A DNA stretch of 64,000 bases from Rostrohypoxylon terebratum (GCA_022497145.1 MU385855.1:682001-746000), one strand, 5' to 3'; numbered from the stretch's first letter, positions 44,186 through 58,786 are shown. Numbers and translations are program-made. Notes: a model not told the origin generated them from the sequence alone.

Positions 44186-47100
44186 ATGTCTGGGCCAGCA
44201 CTTGACGATATCGTCAAGAGGTTGACGACTCAAGAGACGGGTATGTACCAGTCCACCTAGGCTAAGATTTCTCTTGTCATCCCTATGCGACTTATAGTCA
44301 CCCATATTTTCCGCCTCACTGCACTGTAAACTAATATTCTTTTGTGTAGAGCCCAGGTCTAAACTTGACGCAGCTGTTTCTCTACGAGACAGTCTCGAGC
44401 ATTACACAAATGGCCCGCAATATGTCACCTTTCTTAAGCGATTGATGCCGTTATTCGTCATCATACTTCGAGGACCATGTCTATTCCAAAGTACCTCTCC
44501 GGAGCAGAAGCTCAGAAATTGTATTCTCGAAATCCTCCACCGTCTCCCTACCCATCAGACGCAAATAGCCCCGGAACCCTTTGAACCTTACGCCGAAGAA
44601 ATTGTTGATATTTTGATGGGCTTGGTTCGGAACGATAATGAGGACAATGCCACACTATGTGTCAAGATTATCTCAGACATCATGAGGCACCAGCCGAAGG
44701 CCCTCCACGACAAGGTCCAGCCCTTCCTAGATTTGATCCAGGAGTTGTTTGAGCAGATGGAAAAGGTTGTTCGAGAACAGCTTGATAATACCGCCGTTCC
44801 ATTCAACGCATCTGGTCCTCCCTCGACGCCTGGTAGCACGCAGACCAACTTCCAATCTCCGCGACCCGGTTCCCCGGTCACCTCCGTCACAGATTTGGGT
44901 CAAGATCTTCAGCAGCAAAGCCGTCCTTTGCTGAAAGGAATGCAGTCATTCAAGGTCTTATCAGAATGCCCAATCATTGTTGTATCCGTCTTCCAAACAC
45001 ATAGGAGTATCATCCAACAGAATGTCAAGGCATTTGTCCCCTTGATCAAGGCAGTGCTATGCCTCCAGGCCAAGGCTCAAGAGCAAGCTCATGCCGAAGC
45101 TAAGATGAGAAATACCGTCTTTGCTGGAGTGAGCCCTAACATTAAAAACCGCGCCGCATTCGGTGAATTTATTACGGCTCAAGTCAAGACCATGAGTTTT
45201 CTGGCGTATTTACTTAGGCAGTATTCTAGCCAACTTACAGACTTCCTGCCAACGCTACCTGAGATCGTCGTCCGTCTACTAAGAGATTGCCCCAGAGAGA
45301 AATCTGCGGCACGTAAAGAGTTGCTGGTTGCGATTCGACACATTATAAACTTCAACTTCCGCAAGATATTTCTCCCCAAGATCGATGAGCTCTTGGAAGA
45401 GAAGACATTGATTGGCGATGGGCTGACGGTCTTTGATACTTTAAGGCCATTGGCGTACAGTATGCTTGCCGACCTCATACATCACGTCCGCGACTCTCTT
45501 AACCCGGAACAAATTCGAAAGACGGTCGAAGTGTATACCAAGAACTTGCAGGACAATTTCCCGGGCACCAGTTTCCAAACCATGAGTGCGAAACTCTTGT
45601 TGAATATGGCCGAATGTATAGCCAAGATGCCGAACAAAATCGATGCGCGACATTACTTGCTTATGATTCTCAACGCCATCGGCGATAAATTCGCTGCCAT
45701 GAATAGACAATACCCCAATGCCGTGAAGCTTTCTAAGCTTTACGCACAGCAGGCTGCCGATCAAATTCCTGAAACATACTTGGCGGATAAAGAGCACCAC
45801 CCCCAATGGGACGACACCGATATCTTCACTGCCATGCCCATAAAAACGTCGAACCCTCGCGATCGCGGTACGGATCCCGTCGCAGATAATAAATTCTTAT
45901 TCAAGAATCTGATGAATGGTCTTAAAAATACCTTCTATCAGCTGAGAACATGTAATGCACCTCTGCAGGTCGATCCCAAGAATGCACCGTCGCATTGGCA
46001 AGAAGTTTCCTATGGATTTTCTGCTGAAGAGGTCAATGTCATAATAAAGCTCTTCCGGGAAGGCGCTTACGTTTTTCGATATTACGAGATCGAGAAACCG
46101 GCCGCTGAATCGCAATACGCGTCGCCGGTAGAATATATGGCTAATTTTTATATGGTTTCAAGTAGTAAGGAGGAGAAAGATCTTCTTGAGACCTTCGCGA
46201 CGGTTTTTCACTGCATTGACCCTGCCACATTCCACGAAGTATTCCAGCAGGAGATCCCTCGCCTTTATGAAATGATCTTCGAACATACGGCCCTCTTACA
46301 CATCCCCCAGTTCTTCTTAGCTAGCGAAGCTACATCGCCAAGTTTTTGCGGCATGCTTCTGAAATTTTTAATGGAGCGAATTGACGACGTGGGATCGGCT
46401 GATGTGAAGAAGTCGTCGATCCTCTTACGTCTGTTCAAGCTTGCATTCATGGCGGTAACTCTGTTTGCGAACCAGAATGAGCAGGTCTTGCTCCCCCATG
46501 TTGTTGACATCGTCACAAAGTCGATCGATTTATCTACCAAGGCCGAGGAACCGATGAACTACTTCCTACTTCTCCGATCGTTGTTCAGAAGCATTGGCGG
46601 CGGAAAGTTTGAACATCTCTACAAGCAAATCCTACCGCTCCTGGAAATGCTACTTGACGTACTGAATAATCTGCTCATGGCTGCTCGCAAGCCAGCAGAA
46701 CGGGATCTGTATGTCGAATTGTGCCTTACGGTGCCCGCGCGCCTTAGTAATTTACTTCCGCATCTCAGTTTTTTGATGCGGCCATTGGTTGTCGCCCTCC
46801 GGGCTGGTACGGATCTCGTCGGGCAAGGGCTGCGAACCTTGGAGCTTTGCGTTGATAACCTTACCGCGGACTATTTGGATCCTATTATGGCCCCGGTGAT
46901 AGAGGATCTCATGAATGCATTATTCGAACATTTGAAACCTCATCCATACAGCCACTTCCATGCTCACACTACCATGCGTATACTGGGCAAGTTAGGGGGT
47001 CGAAATCGCAAGTTCATGACCGAAGCTCTACCGGTAAACTATCAGAAGTACGCAGATGATCCCTCGAGCTTTGATATACGTTTGATAGGATCAAAACGGG

Positions 47101-50100
47101 ATCGCGCATTTCCTGCCGAACTTGGTATCGACTTGGCCATTCGTAAATTGACGGAAATCCCGAAACCCTCGAAGGCAAATACAGCCAGGCAATTTGATGG
47201 TTTCTATAAGAAACAAGCGCTGCAGCTCATCAAATCTCAGTTAAAGTTGCGGGTTGGCGTTGATCATCTGCCAGAAGATTTACCTCGATTAGTTCGCCTC
47301 CAAGCGCAGGACCTCCTGGCTAGAAAGCCAGCCGCGGACTTCGCATTTTTTAATACGTCGGATCGTGAACGATCAGTCGCCAAAAAGGATGAACAGGACG
47401 ATGTTACGAAACGTCTTATCAAGGCTATCATGTATGCGGAATCAATTCCTGAATTTCGGGAGGAGGCCGATGTGTTCCTCATGAATCTTTGCCGGCACTT
47501 TACAATTATCGAAATAGGGCGGGGACTGGTAGATGTCAAGAAAGAGATGAGCCATTTCGATGTACAAGCGGGGGAAGGACCCTTGTATATTGACACGCGC
47601 GTCCTCGCTGATGCGATTGTCGAATCGCTTGCATCAGATCTACCAGACGTACGCGATGCCGCTTTCCGAGCAATACGAGCAGTCTACGATTCTACTGCGA
47701 CCATCTTCGGTTCCGAAGTTCATGTTGGGCGCCTGAGATTCTTCGACCATTTAAGTAAGACTTTCTGCCATGCCTGCAGCGAAGAAGAATGGTACACGAA
47801 AACTGGTGGCAGTCTTGGCATTCGATATCTCCTCGTCGAGATTGACCTTGGCGACGCTTGGATTGCGTTGAAGCAAATGGATTTCATACGAGCTCTCATG
47901 TATGTGATTAAGGATATGCCGCAGGACTTGCCGGAGAAAACTAGAAGTTCTGCCCAAACTACACTGGAATCTCTTCTGAAAAGGATCACTGCAAACGTGA
48001 AGAAAGAAGACGCATTGCCTATTGCTGCGCAACCAGGCCAACCTCACCCCAAGCCTTCGCGTTTGACACAGATTTGCATTCTTTTCAACGACGAGCTTCC
48101 TCATATGAACAAGCATGTCCGGGGAACGGCGAGGCGGTCGCTTGAAATTATTGCCAACGCAACCAAATCGGACATTTGGGAGCTTCTGCAACCTCATAAG
48201 GATCGGTTGCTTTCGCCCATTTATGCTAAACCCTTGAGGGCCCTTCCGTTCTCAACCCAGATAGGATACATTGATGCGATTGCGTATTATATGGGCCTGA
48301 AACCTGATTTTGTCGGCTTCGACGATCACCTAAACAGGCTACTTATGGAGTCGCTAGCTTTAGCTGACGCCACAGACGAATCTTTGGCTGGTAAGCACGC
48401 CGAATTTCGAACGCATGAATCAATCGTAAACCTGCGGGTTTCTTGTATCAAGATCCTGAGCAAGGCAATGGGATTTGACGACTTTCAAAAGGGTCAGAAC
48501 AATCCGACCAGAACTAAGATTGTGTCTGTATTCTTCAAGTGCCTCTATTCAGAATCTAAGCCCACTATCGAGGCGGCGAACGAATCCCTTAGAGCGGTGC
48601 TTTCCCAGACTAATAAGTTGCCGAAAGACCTACTTCAACAAGGTCTCAGGCCTGTTTTGGCGAATCTTCAGGATCCAAAGCGACTAAGCACTCACGGGCT
48701 AGATAACCTGGCGAGGCTTCTTCGTCTTCTCACTACTTACTTCAAAGTAGAAATTGGTGCTAGGCTACTAGACCACATTAAGGTGCTCGCCGACCCAAAC
48801 CTTCTTCAGCAGATCTCGTTCACGTTCTTTGAGCAAAATAGTCAAATGAAGGTTGTTGCAGCGGTATTTAATATATTTCATCTACTCCCGCCAGCCGCGG
48901 AGCAATTTAAGGAACGACTTATAGATACTTGTCTGGAACTCGAGGACAAGCTGCGCCGGACTCATCACAGCCCATTCCGACCTCCGTTGTACAAATATCT
49001 GAATAGATACCCGGTTGAGGTCTGGAATTTCTTGATGAGTAGACTGGAAGATCTGAAATATGGTCGGTTTTTAGCTCAGGTTTTACTCCACCCTGAAAGC
49101 AAGCCTCTAAGAGAACATGCTGCTGCCAATGTTGACGGCTTGATTGCCTTCTGCACGCAAATTGTTAATGCTACGAAGGACACCAGATTCGTAGCCATTG
49201 TCAACACGATAAACATTCTCCATTCGCTCAGTCAAAATGCCAATACCCGAAATTGGTTGGAGCGGAGAGATACCATTTTCTGGTTGAGACGAGTCGGGAA
49301 AGATCTGGAGCGCCACTTACGCACGAACAGCCTCCCGCCCAATCTGCGGCTTCCCGCCGACCAAGCTTCCGAGCAACTCATGGGCATCTTCACCAAAGCG
49401 TTGTCCTCAAATCCTAAAGAACTAGATGCCCTCTTCAGCCTAGTGGAATCGGTTACCTCCGAAGAGTTGCGTGCCACGCCGTCATTGTTCAGCTTCCTCT
49501 ACAATCACGTTATCTGCAGCGAGTCTATTGATTACTGGAAAGCCGTCATACTTCGCTGTCTTGACATTTACGCTGGAAAGAGTTCCACCCAAAAAACGAA
49601 ATGTTTCTTACTCCGCAATGTCGTCAATCCGATTATCGCTATGGATGTTATGCGACATTGGAATCAACCAAGAACAGAGAGGCTCGTGGACCGAACAATC
49701 ATTGAATCTATCAATGTCAAGATATGGAAAGTCAATCTTGGCGAGCCGCAAGACGATCTGGCACAACCAGGTATCGATCACACAAGAATGGAAGTTCTCC
49801 AGCTCTCTGCGATGTTGGTGAAATACCATTATTCCGTTTTACAGGATGCTAGAAAAGACATAATTAAGTTTGGTTGGACCTACATTCGACTGGATGATGT
49901 TATCAACAAACATGCTGCATATGTTGTGATTGGATATTTCATTGCTCATTACGAGACGCCTTCAAAGATTGTCAGCCAAGTTTATTATTCGTTGCTTAGA
50001 ACGAATCAGAACGAAGGACGTGCACTAGTCACTCAGGCCCTTGAATTGATCGCGCCTGTCCTACCCCAGCGTTGTCAACCGTTACCGAGCGATCGCGGTG

Positions 50101-53100
50101 CAGTCTGGGCTATGGCACCGCGCCGAATATTGGCTGAAGAAGGGCAAAATGTCCAACAGATGACAAGTATCTTTCATTTCCTAGTCAGGCATGCCGACCT
50201 CTTTTACGACTCGAGAGACAAGTTTGTCTTGTTGATCATCACATCACTCCGAAAAGTTTCCCCTTTCCTATCGTCCTCGACGGAAAGTAAGAAACTCGCG
50301 TTGAATATGATGTGGCTTATCTGGCAATGGGAGGAGAGGAGAGTTGATGGGAAGCGTGCCGATCCCAAGAGAGATTTATCCGAATCACCCATGTCCCGAA
50401 AACGAAGACTCGACGGTGAATTGATCGCGTCCCCTCCGGCTGCTCGACAATCTGCCCAAGTCGATAGAGCTGAATTCCAGATCCCTGCTGGCTTCAGACA
50501 AAAGATGATTAAGTATCTCATTGAGTTCATCGCACAGCTGAATGAGAGGTACCAATTACCTTCAGCAAAGCCAAGAGATGCATCATCAACTTCTGGGCCC
50601 GCGCTTCCGCCTCAGTCTACAGAGATGTGCAAGAAGGCGATGTCGCTTCTCTATAACCTCCTACAACCGCGGTTTTGGGGCGATTTAGATGTCGATTTAT
50701 TTCCCAACATCACTGAAGTGGTTCTGGCTAGCGAGAGGACGCAAAAACTTCTCAACGCGGATCCTACTGACGAACACTACGACGAGAAGTTTATTACCAA
50801 CATTATCAACACTTTACAAGTGGTGAGAATCATTCTCAACTTTAAGTCCGACGAATGGATTTTGAAGAATATGCCCTCGGTCCAGAAAGTCACCGAGAAA
50901 TGCCTAAAGTCGGAGAATTCTGAGTTACAGGATTGTCTTCATTTAGCAGACAAAAAGTATGATGATGGCCGAGATGTAAAGTCGATAATTCAGCGAATTC
51001 TCGATGCGGTTCCGGAGGATGTGCCCATGGAAGATGCAGATGCCGAAGGAGAGCCCGAAGCTCCTATCTCAGAGATTATCACCTTCTTGTCCACAATAGC
51101 GACAGAGTCTTTGGCCGCTGCCAATTATGTGTCTGGCGTTAATATTTTGTGGTCTTTAGGCCAAAGGAGGCCTTCAGTTATTGACCAGCATATCATGTCC
51201 TTAATGAAGGCCCTTCAGACCAAGCTTGCCAGAGAGCATGTTCAACACTATACGAGTGTGGCTGCACACCAGCAAATGAGCATGAACAACATGCGACCAC
51301 AGGATCCTAACGCACAGACGGGAGAGATGTCACAGTATGAGCTGAACATTCAGACCGATTTAATGATCAAAGCCATACAGGTGACCGCAATGCGCATGGA
51401 AATTCTCGGAGACCACCGACGACCCTTCTTAAGCGTATTAGCAACTCTGGTGGAGAAATCACAACACATCCCTCTCTGTGAGAAGATTCTTGACATGGTA
51501 GAAGGCTGGGTGTTCCGATCCGAAGGGACGTGGCCTACTCTGAAGGAGAAGACGGCCGTGCTTCACAAGATGCTTTCTTTTGAGCATCGAAGCGACCCAA
51601 CTATGTTAGGAAAATTCCTTGAGTTGGTAATACGTATCTACGAAGATCCAAAAATAACGCGAACTGAACTTACCGTACGCATGGAACATGCTTTCTTGAT
51701 TGGAACACGAGCACAGGACGTCGAAATGCGTAATCGATTCTTGACTATCTTTGACAAGAGCTTATCAAAAACAGCAACCGCGCGATTGTCGTATGTGATT
51801 AGTTCGCAGAACTGGGACACGCTTGCCGACTCGTTTTGGTTGGCTCAGGCTACGCAACTCCTCCTAGGCGCCGTGGAGATGAATTCCAGTATTCAGCTAC
51901 ACCAAGAAGATTTCCGGACGCTCCCAGCATCAACCGTTTTCGGCGTCTACTCCAAGGATACCAGGGAGCCATCTGCAATGGCCGATGATAAATACGATAC
52001 ATTCATGGCGAATCACCGACGATTTGTTGCCGAATTAGGAGATGTCAAGGTCCGGGATGTCATCGAACCCCTCACTCAGCTGCAGCATATTGACCCCAAC
52101 CTGTCCCATAATCTTTGGGTTACCCTTTTCCCCATGTTCTGGTCTGCTTGCGCCAAGGAGGAAAAAACAGATCTCGAGAAGGCCTTGGTAGTATTGCTTT
52201 CCAAGGATTTCCATTCTCGTCAAATCGACAAGAGACCCAATGTGGTGCAGACCCTATTAGCGGGTGCAGCCAAGGCGTGGCCAGCGTGCAAGATTCCGCC
52301 ACATATACTCAAGTTTGGCGCGAAAACGTACGACGCTTGGTATACTGCCCTAGTCCAGCTCGAAAATGCAGCTATCAAGCCAGATGTCGACTCGCCCAAG
52401 GTACGAGAGAGCAATCTTGACGCGTTAGTTGAACTATACTCGAGCCTTAAAGAAGACGACCTCTTCTACGGCACATGGCGGCGCCGATGCCAATTTGTCG
52501 AGACGAACGCTGCCTTATCGTACGAACAAAACGGAATGTGGGATAAGGCCCAGAAAATGTACGAAGCCGCTCAGATCAAGGCCCGAACGGGTGTCATCCC
52601 TTTCTCTCAAGGCGAGTACATGCTTTGGGAAGACCATTGGGTCCTTTGCGCACAGAAGCTCCAGCAGTGGGAGATCCTGCAAGATTTCGCGAAGCACGAA
52701 AATCTTCAAGATCTTCTACTAGAATGTGCTTGGCGAAGCATTGAAATGTGGCAAACTCAGGAACAGCGAGATAGTCTCGACGGGCTTGTCAAGGGAGTCA
52801 TGGATGCACCAACCGCCCGGCGAGCCTTCTTCCAGAGTTTCATGTCCTTGTTGAAACTTCACAACAAGCAGGAATCCACCCAGGACTTTGCTCGTGTTTG
52901 CGATGAAGCCATACAGCTATCTATCAGGAAGTGGCATCAGCTTCCCAAGCGTTTGACTGCCGCGCATATTCCTTTACTTCACAATTTCCAACAGCTAGTC
53001 GAACTACATGATGCTAGTGTCATCTGTCAGAGTCTAGCTAATACCAACCAAACAAATCTGGATGTGAAGTCTGGTGAGCTGAAACTCCTCCTTGGTTCAT

Positions 53101-55895
53101 GGAGGGATCGTTTGCCAAATATCTGGGACGACATAACCGACTGGCAAGATCTCGTCACCTGGAGACAACATATTTTCGGGTTAATCAACAATACGTATTT
53201 GCAGCTTTTGCCCCAACAAGGGCAAGGCGCTAATGGTGCTTCATTCGCGTATCGTGGTTACCACGAAACAGCGTGGATCATCAACCGTTTTGCGCATGTC
53301 GCACGCAAGCACAACCTGCCAGACGTGTGTATAAACCAACTCAGCCGAATCTACACGCTGCCGAACATTGAAATCCAAGAAGCCTTCCTCAAGCTGAGGG
53401 AACAGGCTCGATGCCACTACGAAAATCCAGCCGAACTTTCGAGCGGTTTAGATGTCATTAACAATACGAATTTGAACTACTTCAATGCTCAGCAGAAAGC
53501 GGAGTTCTTCACTCTGAAGGGAATGTTCCTAGAAAAACTCAGTCAAAAGGAAGAAGCGGACGCGGCTTACGGCACTGCTTTGTACTATGACATTGGTAAG
53601 GCCAAGGCATGGGCCGAATGGGGCTACTTTAACGACCGCAAGTTTAAAGAGGATCCGACAGATTTGAACTCTGCTAGGCAAGCGCTCACTTCGTACCTAC
53701 AAGCCATCGGTAGTTACAAGAGTGGCAAGGCCCGAAAACTCATCGCCCGCATCTTATGGCTCCTAAGTTTAGATGATTCTAACGGAACCATTGCTGCTGG
53801 CTTTGAGGATTACAAAGGAGAAACTCCCGTCTGGTACTGGATCACATTCATACCACAACTTCTGACCGGCATGGCCCACAAAGAGGCTCCTAAAGTCCAT
53901 GCGATCCTCCTGAAGATTGCAAAGGCATACCCTCAGTCCCTGTATTTCCAATTGAGGACAAATCGCGAAGATATGCTAGCCATCAAGAAAAACCAAGAAG
54001 CCAAGGAGAAGGCGCGACAACGAGCACAATCGGCAGCATCTAGTAACAAGTTAAGCAGCTCACCGTCGCTTAGCAAGGATAATCTCCAAGGGAAGCCAGA
54101 CTCATCTTCTAGACCAGCGACCTCAAATGGCGACGGCAATGCACAAGCCAAGACGGATCCGTCTGAGGCCAATGGGGCATCAAATACCCCGCAAGCTGGT
54201 GGCGCCGCGCCCAATGCGGATCAGCAGTCAACTGGAAAGGATGTAAAGAGGCCACCTTGGGAACTTACTGAGGAGATAATGTCTGTGCTTAAGACAGCAT
54301 TCCCTCTCCTTGCTATGTCTATGGAGACAATGGTGGACCAAATTCAGAAATACTTCAAGTGTCCACCCGACGAAGATGCATACCGTCTGATTATCGCGCT
54401 CCTTAATGACGGGTTGGCGTACGTAAGTCGAATGCCCGCGTCGTACGCAAGAGATGTGAAGCTACCATCCGCCACGGAGACGAACATCACTCGTTTTGCT
54501 GAAACCATCCTTCCCGCTCACATCAAGAAGTCTTTCGAGCTCGAGTTTGTCCAAGTCAAGCCAACAATGTATGAGTACATCCATAAACTCCGAAAGTGGC
54601 GCGACAAGTTCGAAGAGAAGCTTGATCGCAGGAACCCGAAGGCTTACTTAGAATCGTACTCGCGACATCTAAGTGAGTTCCGTTACCTAAAGTTCGACGA
54701 TGTCGAGGTCCCCGGCCAGTACCTGCAGCATAAGGATAAAAATCAGGACTTTATTCGAATCGACAGGTTCCTTCCGAATGTCGATTTAGTCCGAGGTGTC
54801 GGTGGCTCTCACCGACGCTTGAAGATCCGAGGCCACGATGGCAGCATCCACTCATTCGCGGTCCAACACCCGGCGGCGCGTCACTGTCGACGAGAGGAAA
54901 GGATTCTGCAACTGTTCCGGCATCTGAACCAAACACTTACAAAGAAGAAGGAAAGCCGACGGCGCGATTTGCAGTTCACAGTGCCATTGATAGTTCCTCT
55001 TGCTCCACACATAAGAATTGTGCAAGACGATACATCATATATCACGCTGCAAGGAATTTACGAAGATCACTGTCGACGGAATGGAATGCTCAAGGACGAG
55101 CCGGTCATGTTTACTATGGATAAACTGAGGGGTCTGATTGAGCCTAAGGGCAACGTAAGTTTAGAGGAATCCAAACTACCGTCAATTATAACTAACAAAC
55201 AGATGCAGAAACCGCCTGAGCAGACGGCAATGGCCCGCCTTGAAGTGTTTACAGCTATACAGGAGAAATGGGTACCACAAACTGTCGTCCTCGAATATTT
55301 CCAAAGCATCTTCCCCGAGTTTTCCGAATTCTGGTTATTCCGACGCCGATTCTCCTACCAACTTGCGGCCTTGACGTTCATGACTTATATCCTCTACAGC
55401 ACGAATAGATACCCCCACAAAATACATATCGCTCGAGGATCGGGCAAGATTTGGGGTTCAGAAGTCATGTCATTCATGGCGCCTGGAAAGCCTTTCTTCC
55501 ACAATCCGGAGCCGGTTCCCTTCCGTCTCACACCCAATCTGCAGACCCTAATGGGACCTCTAGCGACAGAGGGCATCTTCAGCTGCTCGATTATGGCGAT
55601 TGCGCGTTGCCTGACCGAGCCCGAGTTTGAATTAGAGCATGCCTTAACATTATTCGTCAGAGACGAGGTCATCTTTTGGTTTACCAGCAGCCACCGGACT
55701 ATACACCTTAACGAGAACCAGTTGCGCGACACGGTACAGACCAATTGCGACATGATCGTCAAGCGCGCCGTGAGCCTAGCTCAGAGCCCGCTCGGTAACT
55801 TGCCAGCGAACCAGACGGTTATTGACCTCATCGCCCGAGCCGTCAACCCTATGAACCTCGCGCAGTGCGATGCTCTGTGGATGCCATATCTCTAA
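44186..55895 (+). CDS. TRA1: TRA1, PIKK-family pseudokinase of SAGA and NuA4
   Basis: TRA1 is the activator-binding subunit shared by SAGA and NuA4. Exon 1 is 44186-44240 (MSGPALDDIVKRLTT), then an intron of 109 bp (GTATGT donor), then an exon from 44350. I also infer a 48-bp intron at 55155-55202 (GTAAGT, branch CTAAC, CAG) that is a multiple of three and contains no stop; removing it joins EPKGN to MQKPPEQTAMARLEVF. The result is 3850 residues, close to known fungal TRA1. Most of the protein is helical repeats; a FAT region and PI3K-like domain follow (FLPNVDLVRGVGGSHRRLKI). Catalytic HRD- and DFG-type motifs are absent, as known for TRA1. It ends in a FATC segment with WMPYL. Confidence 0.97.
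55155..55202 (+). other. Probable in-frame 48-nt intron in TRA1
   Basis: It starts GTAAGT, has AACTAAC 9-15 nt before the 3' end and ends ACAG. It is phase 0 and has no stop, so the open frame hides it. The encoded residues (VSLEESKLPSIITNKQ) would interrupt an otherwise conserved stretch. Confidence 0.75.
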
Positions 55896-56426
55896 TTCCA
55901 CACGTCGTTTCCCCACACTGCCGAGCCAGTCAATCCCTCATCAATAAGAATTCGGTTACTCAAACCGGGAGTCTCATTTGCCACCTCACAGTAAATACGA
56001 GGTCGAGCATGAATGCCTTACTGTTATTTCCATTCATTTATCGCTATTAATTTGAGGTCGGCGGTCGCAAGGCGAGGCAACTTCGCAGCGAGGCGTTAAG
56101 GAAAGGGAGGTTATTGAGTCATTTTTAAAAGGCCACGGAAAATCATCAGGTCACAATAGACCTTAGGGGGGAAATGCGTGTATTTAAGATAGCATTGCTT
56201 CATAGTAGGCTTTTTCATCGAGCACTTTTGTTCTATCTCTTCTGCGCCGTCTTTTATTCCGTGCCATGATGTGTGATGCTGGTATTTGTTTCTTGTCAGA
56301 TGTTCTAATGACGTTCAACCCAAGCGGGTATGATACACGTAGTTCGCGGCATTTCGATATTCGGGGGTATCATATCTACTACCTAACCATACCTACGTTT
56401 AGAAGTTATATGTCTATATCTATATA
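55896..56426. other. Convergent 3' region of TRA1 and the HET gene
   Basis: A 531-bp gap between converging genes. No gene is seen. Confidence 0.6.
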
Positions 56427-58786
56427 TCACCGTATCTCAAACAGTCTGGACGGCTCAAACCGCAGCAACGCCTCGCCGTTCATCATGCCATCGACGTAAC
56501 ACTCGCCGATGAGTTGGTAGTACGTATACGGATCACTCTGTAACGGCAACTTCTCCGGCTTCGGTATCTGAGTCGAAGGGTCGCGTCGCTCACGGGGGCT
56601 ACTCGCGCTCTCCTTGTCAGGCGTAACACGACCAGTCGACGACTCCAACTTATCCCAAGCCTCCCAGCCGGGCTTGCCAGCACGTCTGCGCTCGGCTGCC
56701 GCGCGGCGCATGGTCACGATGTCGCGCCACACCTGGCTGATCTTGGCCGCGGCCTCTCGTTCCTTCCTGCGCTGCTTCTCCTCCCTCTGCCTCTCCTCCT
56801 CCCCGACTTCTCTCTCCGTCTTGGTGAAGGGACGAAGCAGGACGGGAACGCTGCACCCGTAGAGCACGACGACCAGGTCACCGGGGCGCGTGTCCTCGGG
56901 CGCTAAGCCGAGACACCGGTCCCGCTCGGTGCGCATCATGCGGCGGTTCCAGATGGCGGATTGCACGCGGCGCAGGACCTCGCCGACGATGCTGCAGTTG
57001 CCCCAGTTGACGATGTCGGTGGTGTTGAGGGAGTCGCCGTGGACGCCCTGGTTCAGCGCGTGGCGGACGAGCCGCGGGTAGTACCGCGGGGCGTTCTCGC
57101 CGCCGGGCCCGCGGTCCGCGACCAGCGTGCGCCAGAACTCGTCCGGCAGGTCGTGCAGGTCGGCCGAGCGCCGGCGCAGCAGTTTCAGCCAGTCGCGCGG
57201 GATGTTGCCTTGCTGCGAGGGGTACTTGAGCTCCTTCACCCGGTCGAGCACGAAACCTTCGACGTACATGCTGTGGTAGTGCAGCCCGTTGAGCGAGGCG
57301 TCAAGGCTGTGCTGCGTCACGCCGTCTTCGATGCGGAAGTTCTCCGTCAGCACACGCGTCCCGGCCGCGCTGTACACGCGCTTCGGGGGCAGCCCGACGA
57401 GGCTGTCGGCGTTCTTGCGCCGCATCTTTTGGCCCTCGCCGTCCATGCCGAAGGCGGCGCGGGCCGTGGTGGGGATCCATGAGGGGAGGGTGTCTTCGCC
57501 TTCGTCTTCCGGGCGTGAGGAGTTCGTTCTTACGCGCCAGTGGACATCCTCGTCTTCGCTGTAGATGCTAAGCGTATCGGATGGGATCGGTTCGGGAGCC
57601 CATGGTCGACATATGATGTCGAGAGCTCTGGTCTTGTCGGACTTGTTGATTGCCCAGTTGACAAACTGGACGTAGACGTCGGACAGCGGGAGTCTGTAGT
57701 CGACGGGGTATGGGTTGGACATATTTGCTACCGCCAATTGCTTGACAAGCTTCTCCTTTATGTATTTTTGCCAAGTCCATTTTTCAATCACGTCTTCTGT
57801 AAGCAACCTGACCGGCTCCGTATCCTTTGCAACGGCGAGGAGTGCGTATATGGTATCGCGAGGCTCTGAGGAGTCGAATGTGGTGAGCTTTGATACGAGG
57901 TACTGGAGGCTGAACTGGGCTTGCCGCTCATTTCCCGAGAGCCGTCGAAACAGGTTGTTTGTCTCCTCGACCAACGTGGTGGCGCTCAACTCGGATACAT
58001 CCCCCAAGTCCGGCATATGTCCGAGCACTTTATCATCAATGACCTCAGATATCCTGCGGGTGCCCGTCTGTACCTCATTAAAAAGGGAGACGGCGTCTGC
58101 GAAGTCCTTCCAATCAACGCTCTCCATCCCGCAGAAAAGGATTGCTTTTTGTGCGATGGCGATCTCCTGCACGATCCACCGACGAGAAAACCATGACCTC
58201 CTCATCAGCGCCGAGAGGGCCTGCCACTCCTTGACGATCTTGTCGTCTCTGATTAAGCGATCCCATTCTTTCAGGTTGAGAACTCGGTTCTTAACAAAGT
58301 CCATTGCCAACTTGCTATTCTCGCCTTCGTCGCCGAGCCATACGTAGACGCATTCTGCCTCGCCGTAGATGCTCGACATCATCGGCACTTGGAAGTTCTT
58401 TTCATTGATATTGTCTTGATCCATACAGACAAAGTCGATCCAAACCCTGAACACCTTATGAGCTCGAAGTACTCTCATAGCGGACTCAAGGCTTCTAGGT
58501 ACCAGGAAGTCGTAGGGTTGGTTGGACTACGCCACCCTTCCCCGGTCAGCGGTTTTCCCTCTCACCGGTTTCAGCCACTGACCTGTACAATGTGAACGAC
58601 CGTCTTGTCGCTATGATCCCGCTTCCCCCAGCTCCAGGAGAGTGCGCTGTAAGGTTGTCCATCTACCTTGTCTTTCACCAGACGGCATTCGATAATATCG
58701 TGAGAATTGTCGATGATCTCCAAAACACGGATTTCCTTGGATGGATTGTCTAAGGGACAATAAATTCCGTGAGAGTATTGAGCCAT
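56427..58786 (-). CDS. HET-domain (heterokaryon incompatibility) protein
   Basis: A HET-domain protein, of the family that triggers non-self recognition or cell death after incompatible hyphal fusion; most members have no assigned partner. Exons 58583-58786 and 56427-58526 give 767 residues, with a 56-bp intron (donor GTCAGT, acceptor CGTAG). The HET domain spans about residues 45-200: YSALSWSWGKRDHSDKTVVH, then after splicing PYDFLVPRSLESAMRVLRAH, VWIDFVCMDQDN and SIYGEAECVYVWLGDEGEN, then SRRWIVQEIAIA. Further on is FDSSEPRDTIYALLAVA. A GC-rich C-terminal third has an Arg/Glu coiled-coil-like stretch (EEERQREEKQRRKEREAAAK) and EAR-type GDLVVVLYGCSVPVLLRP. No death-effector or NACHT partner domain is seen. 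Confidence 0.92.

Noticed and set aside
46000..52700. Many 60-120 codon minus-strand frames inside TRA1
   Set aside because: All are shadows of the continuous TRA1 coding sequence.
56961..57482. 173-codon plus-strand frame opposite the HET gene
   Set aside because: It is antisense to a GC-rich part of the HET gene, and Val/Ala/Gln-rich without motifs.
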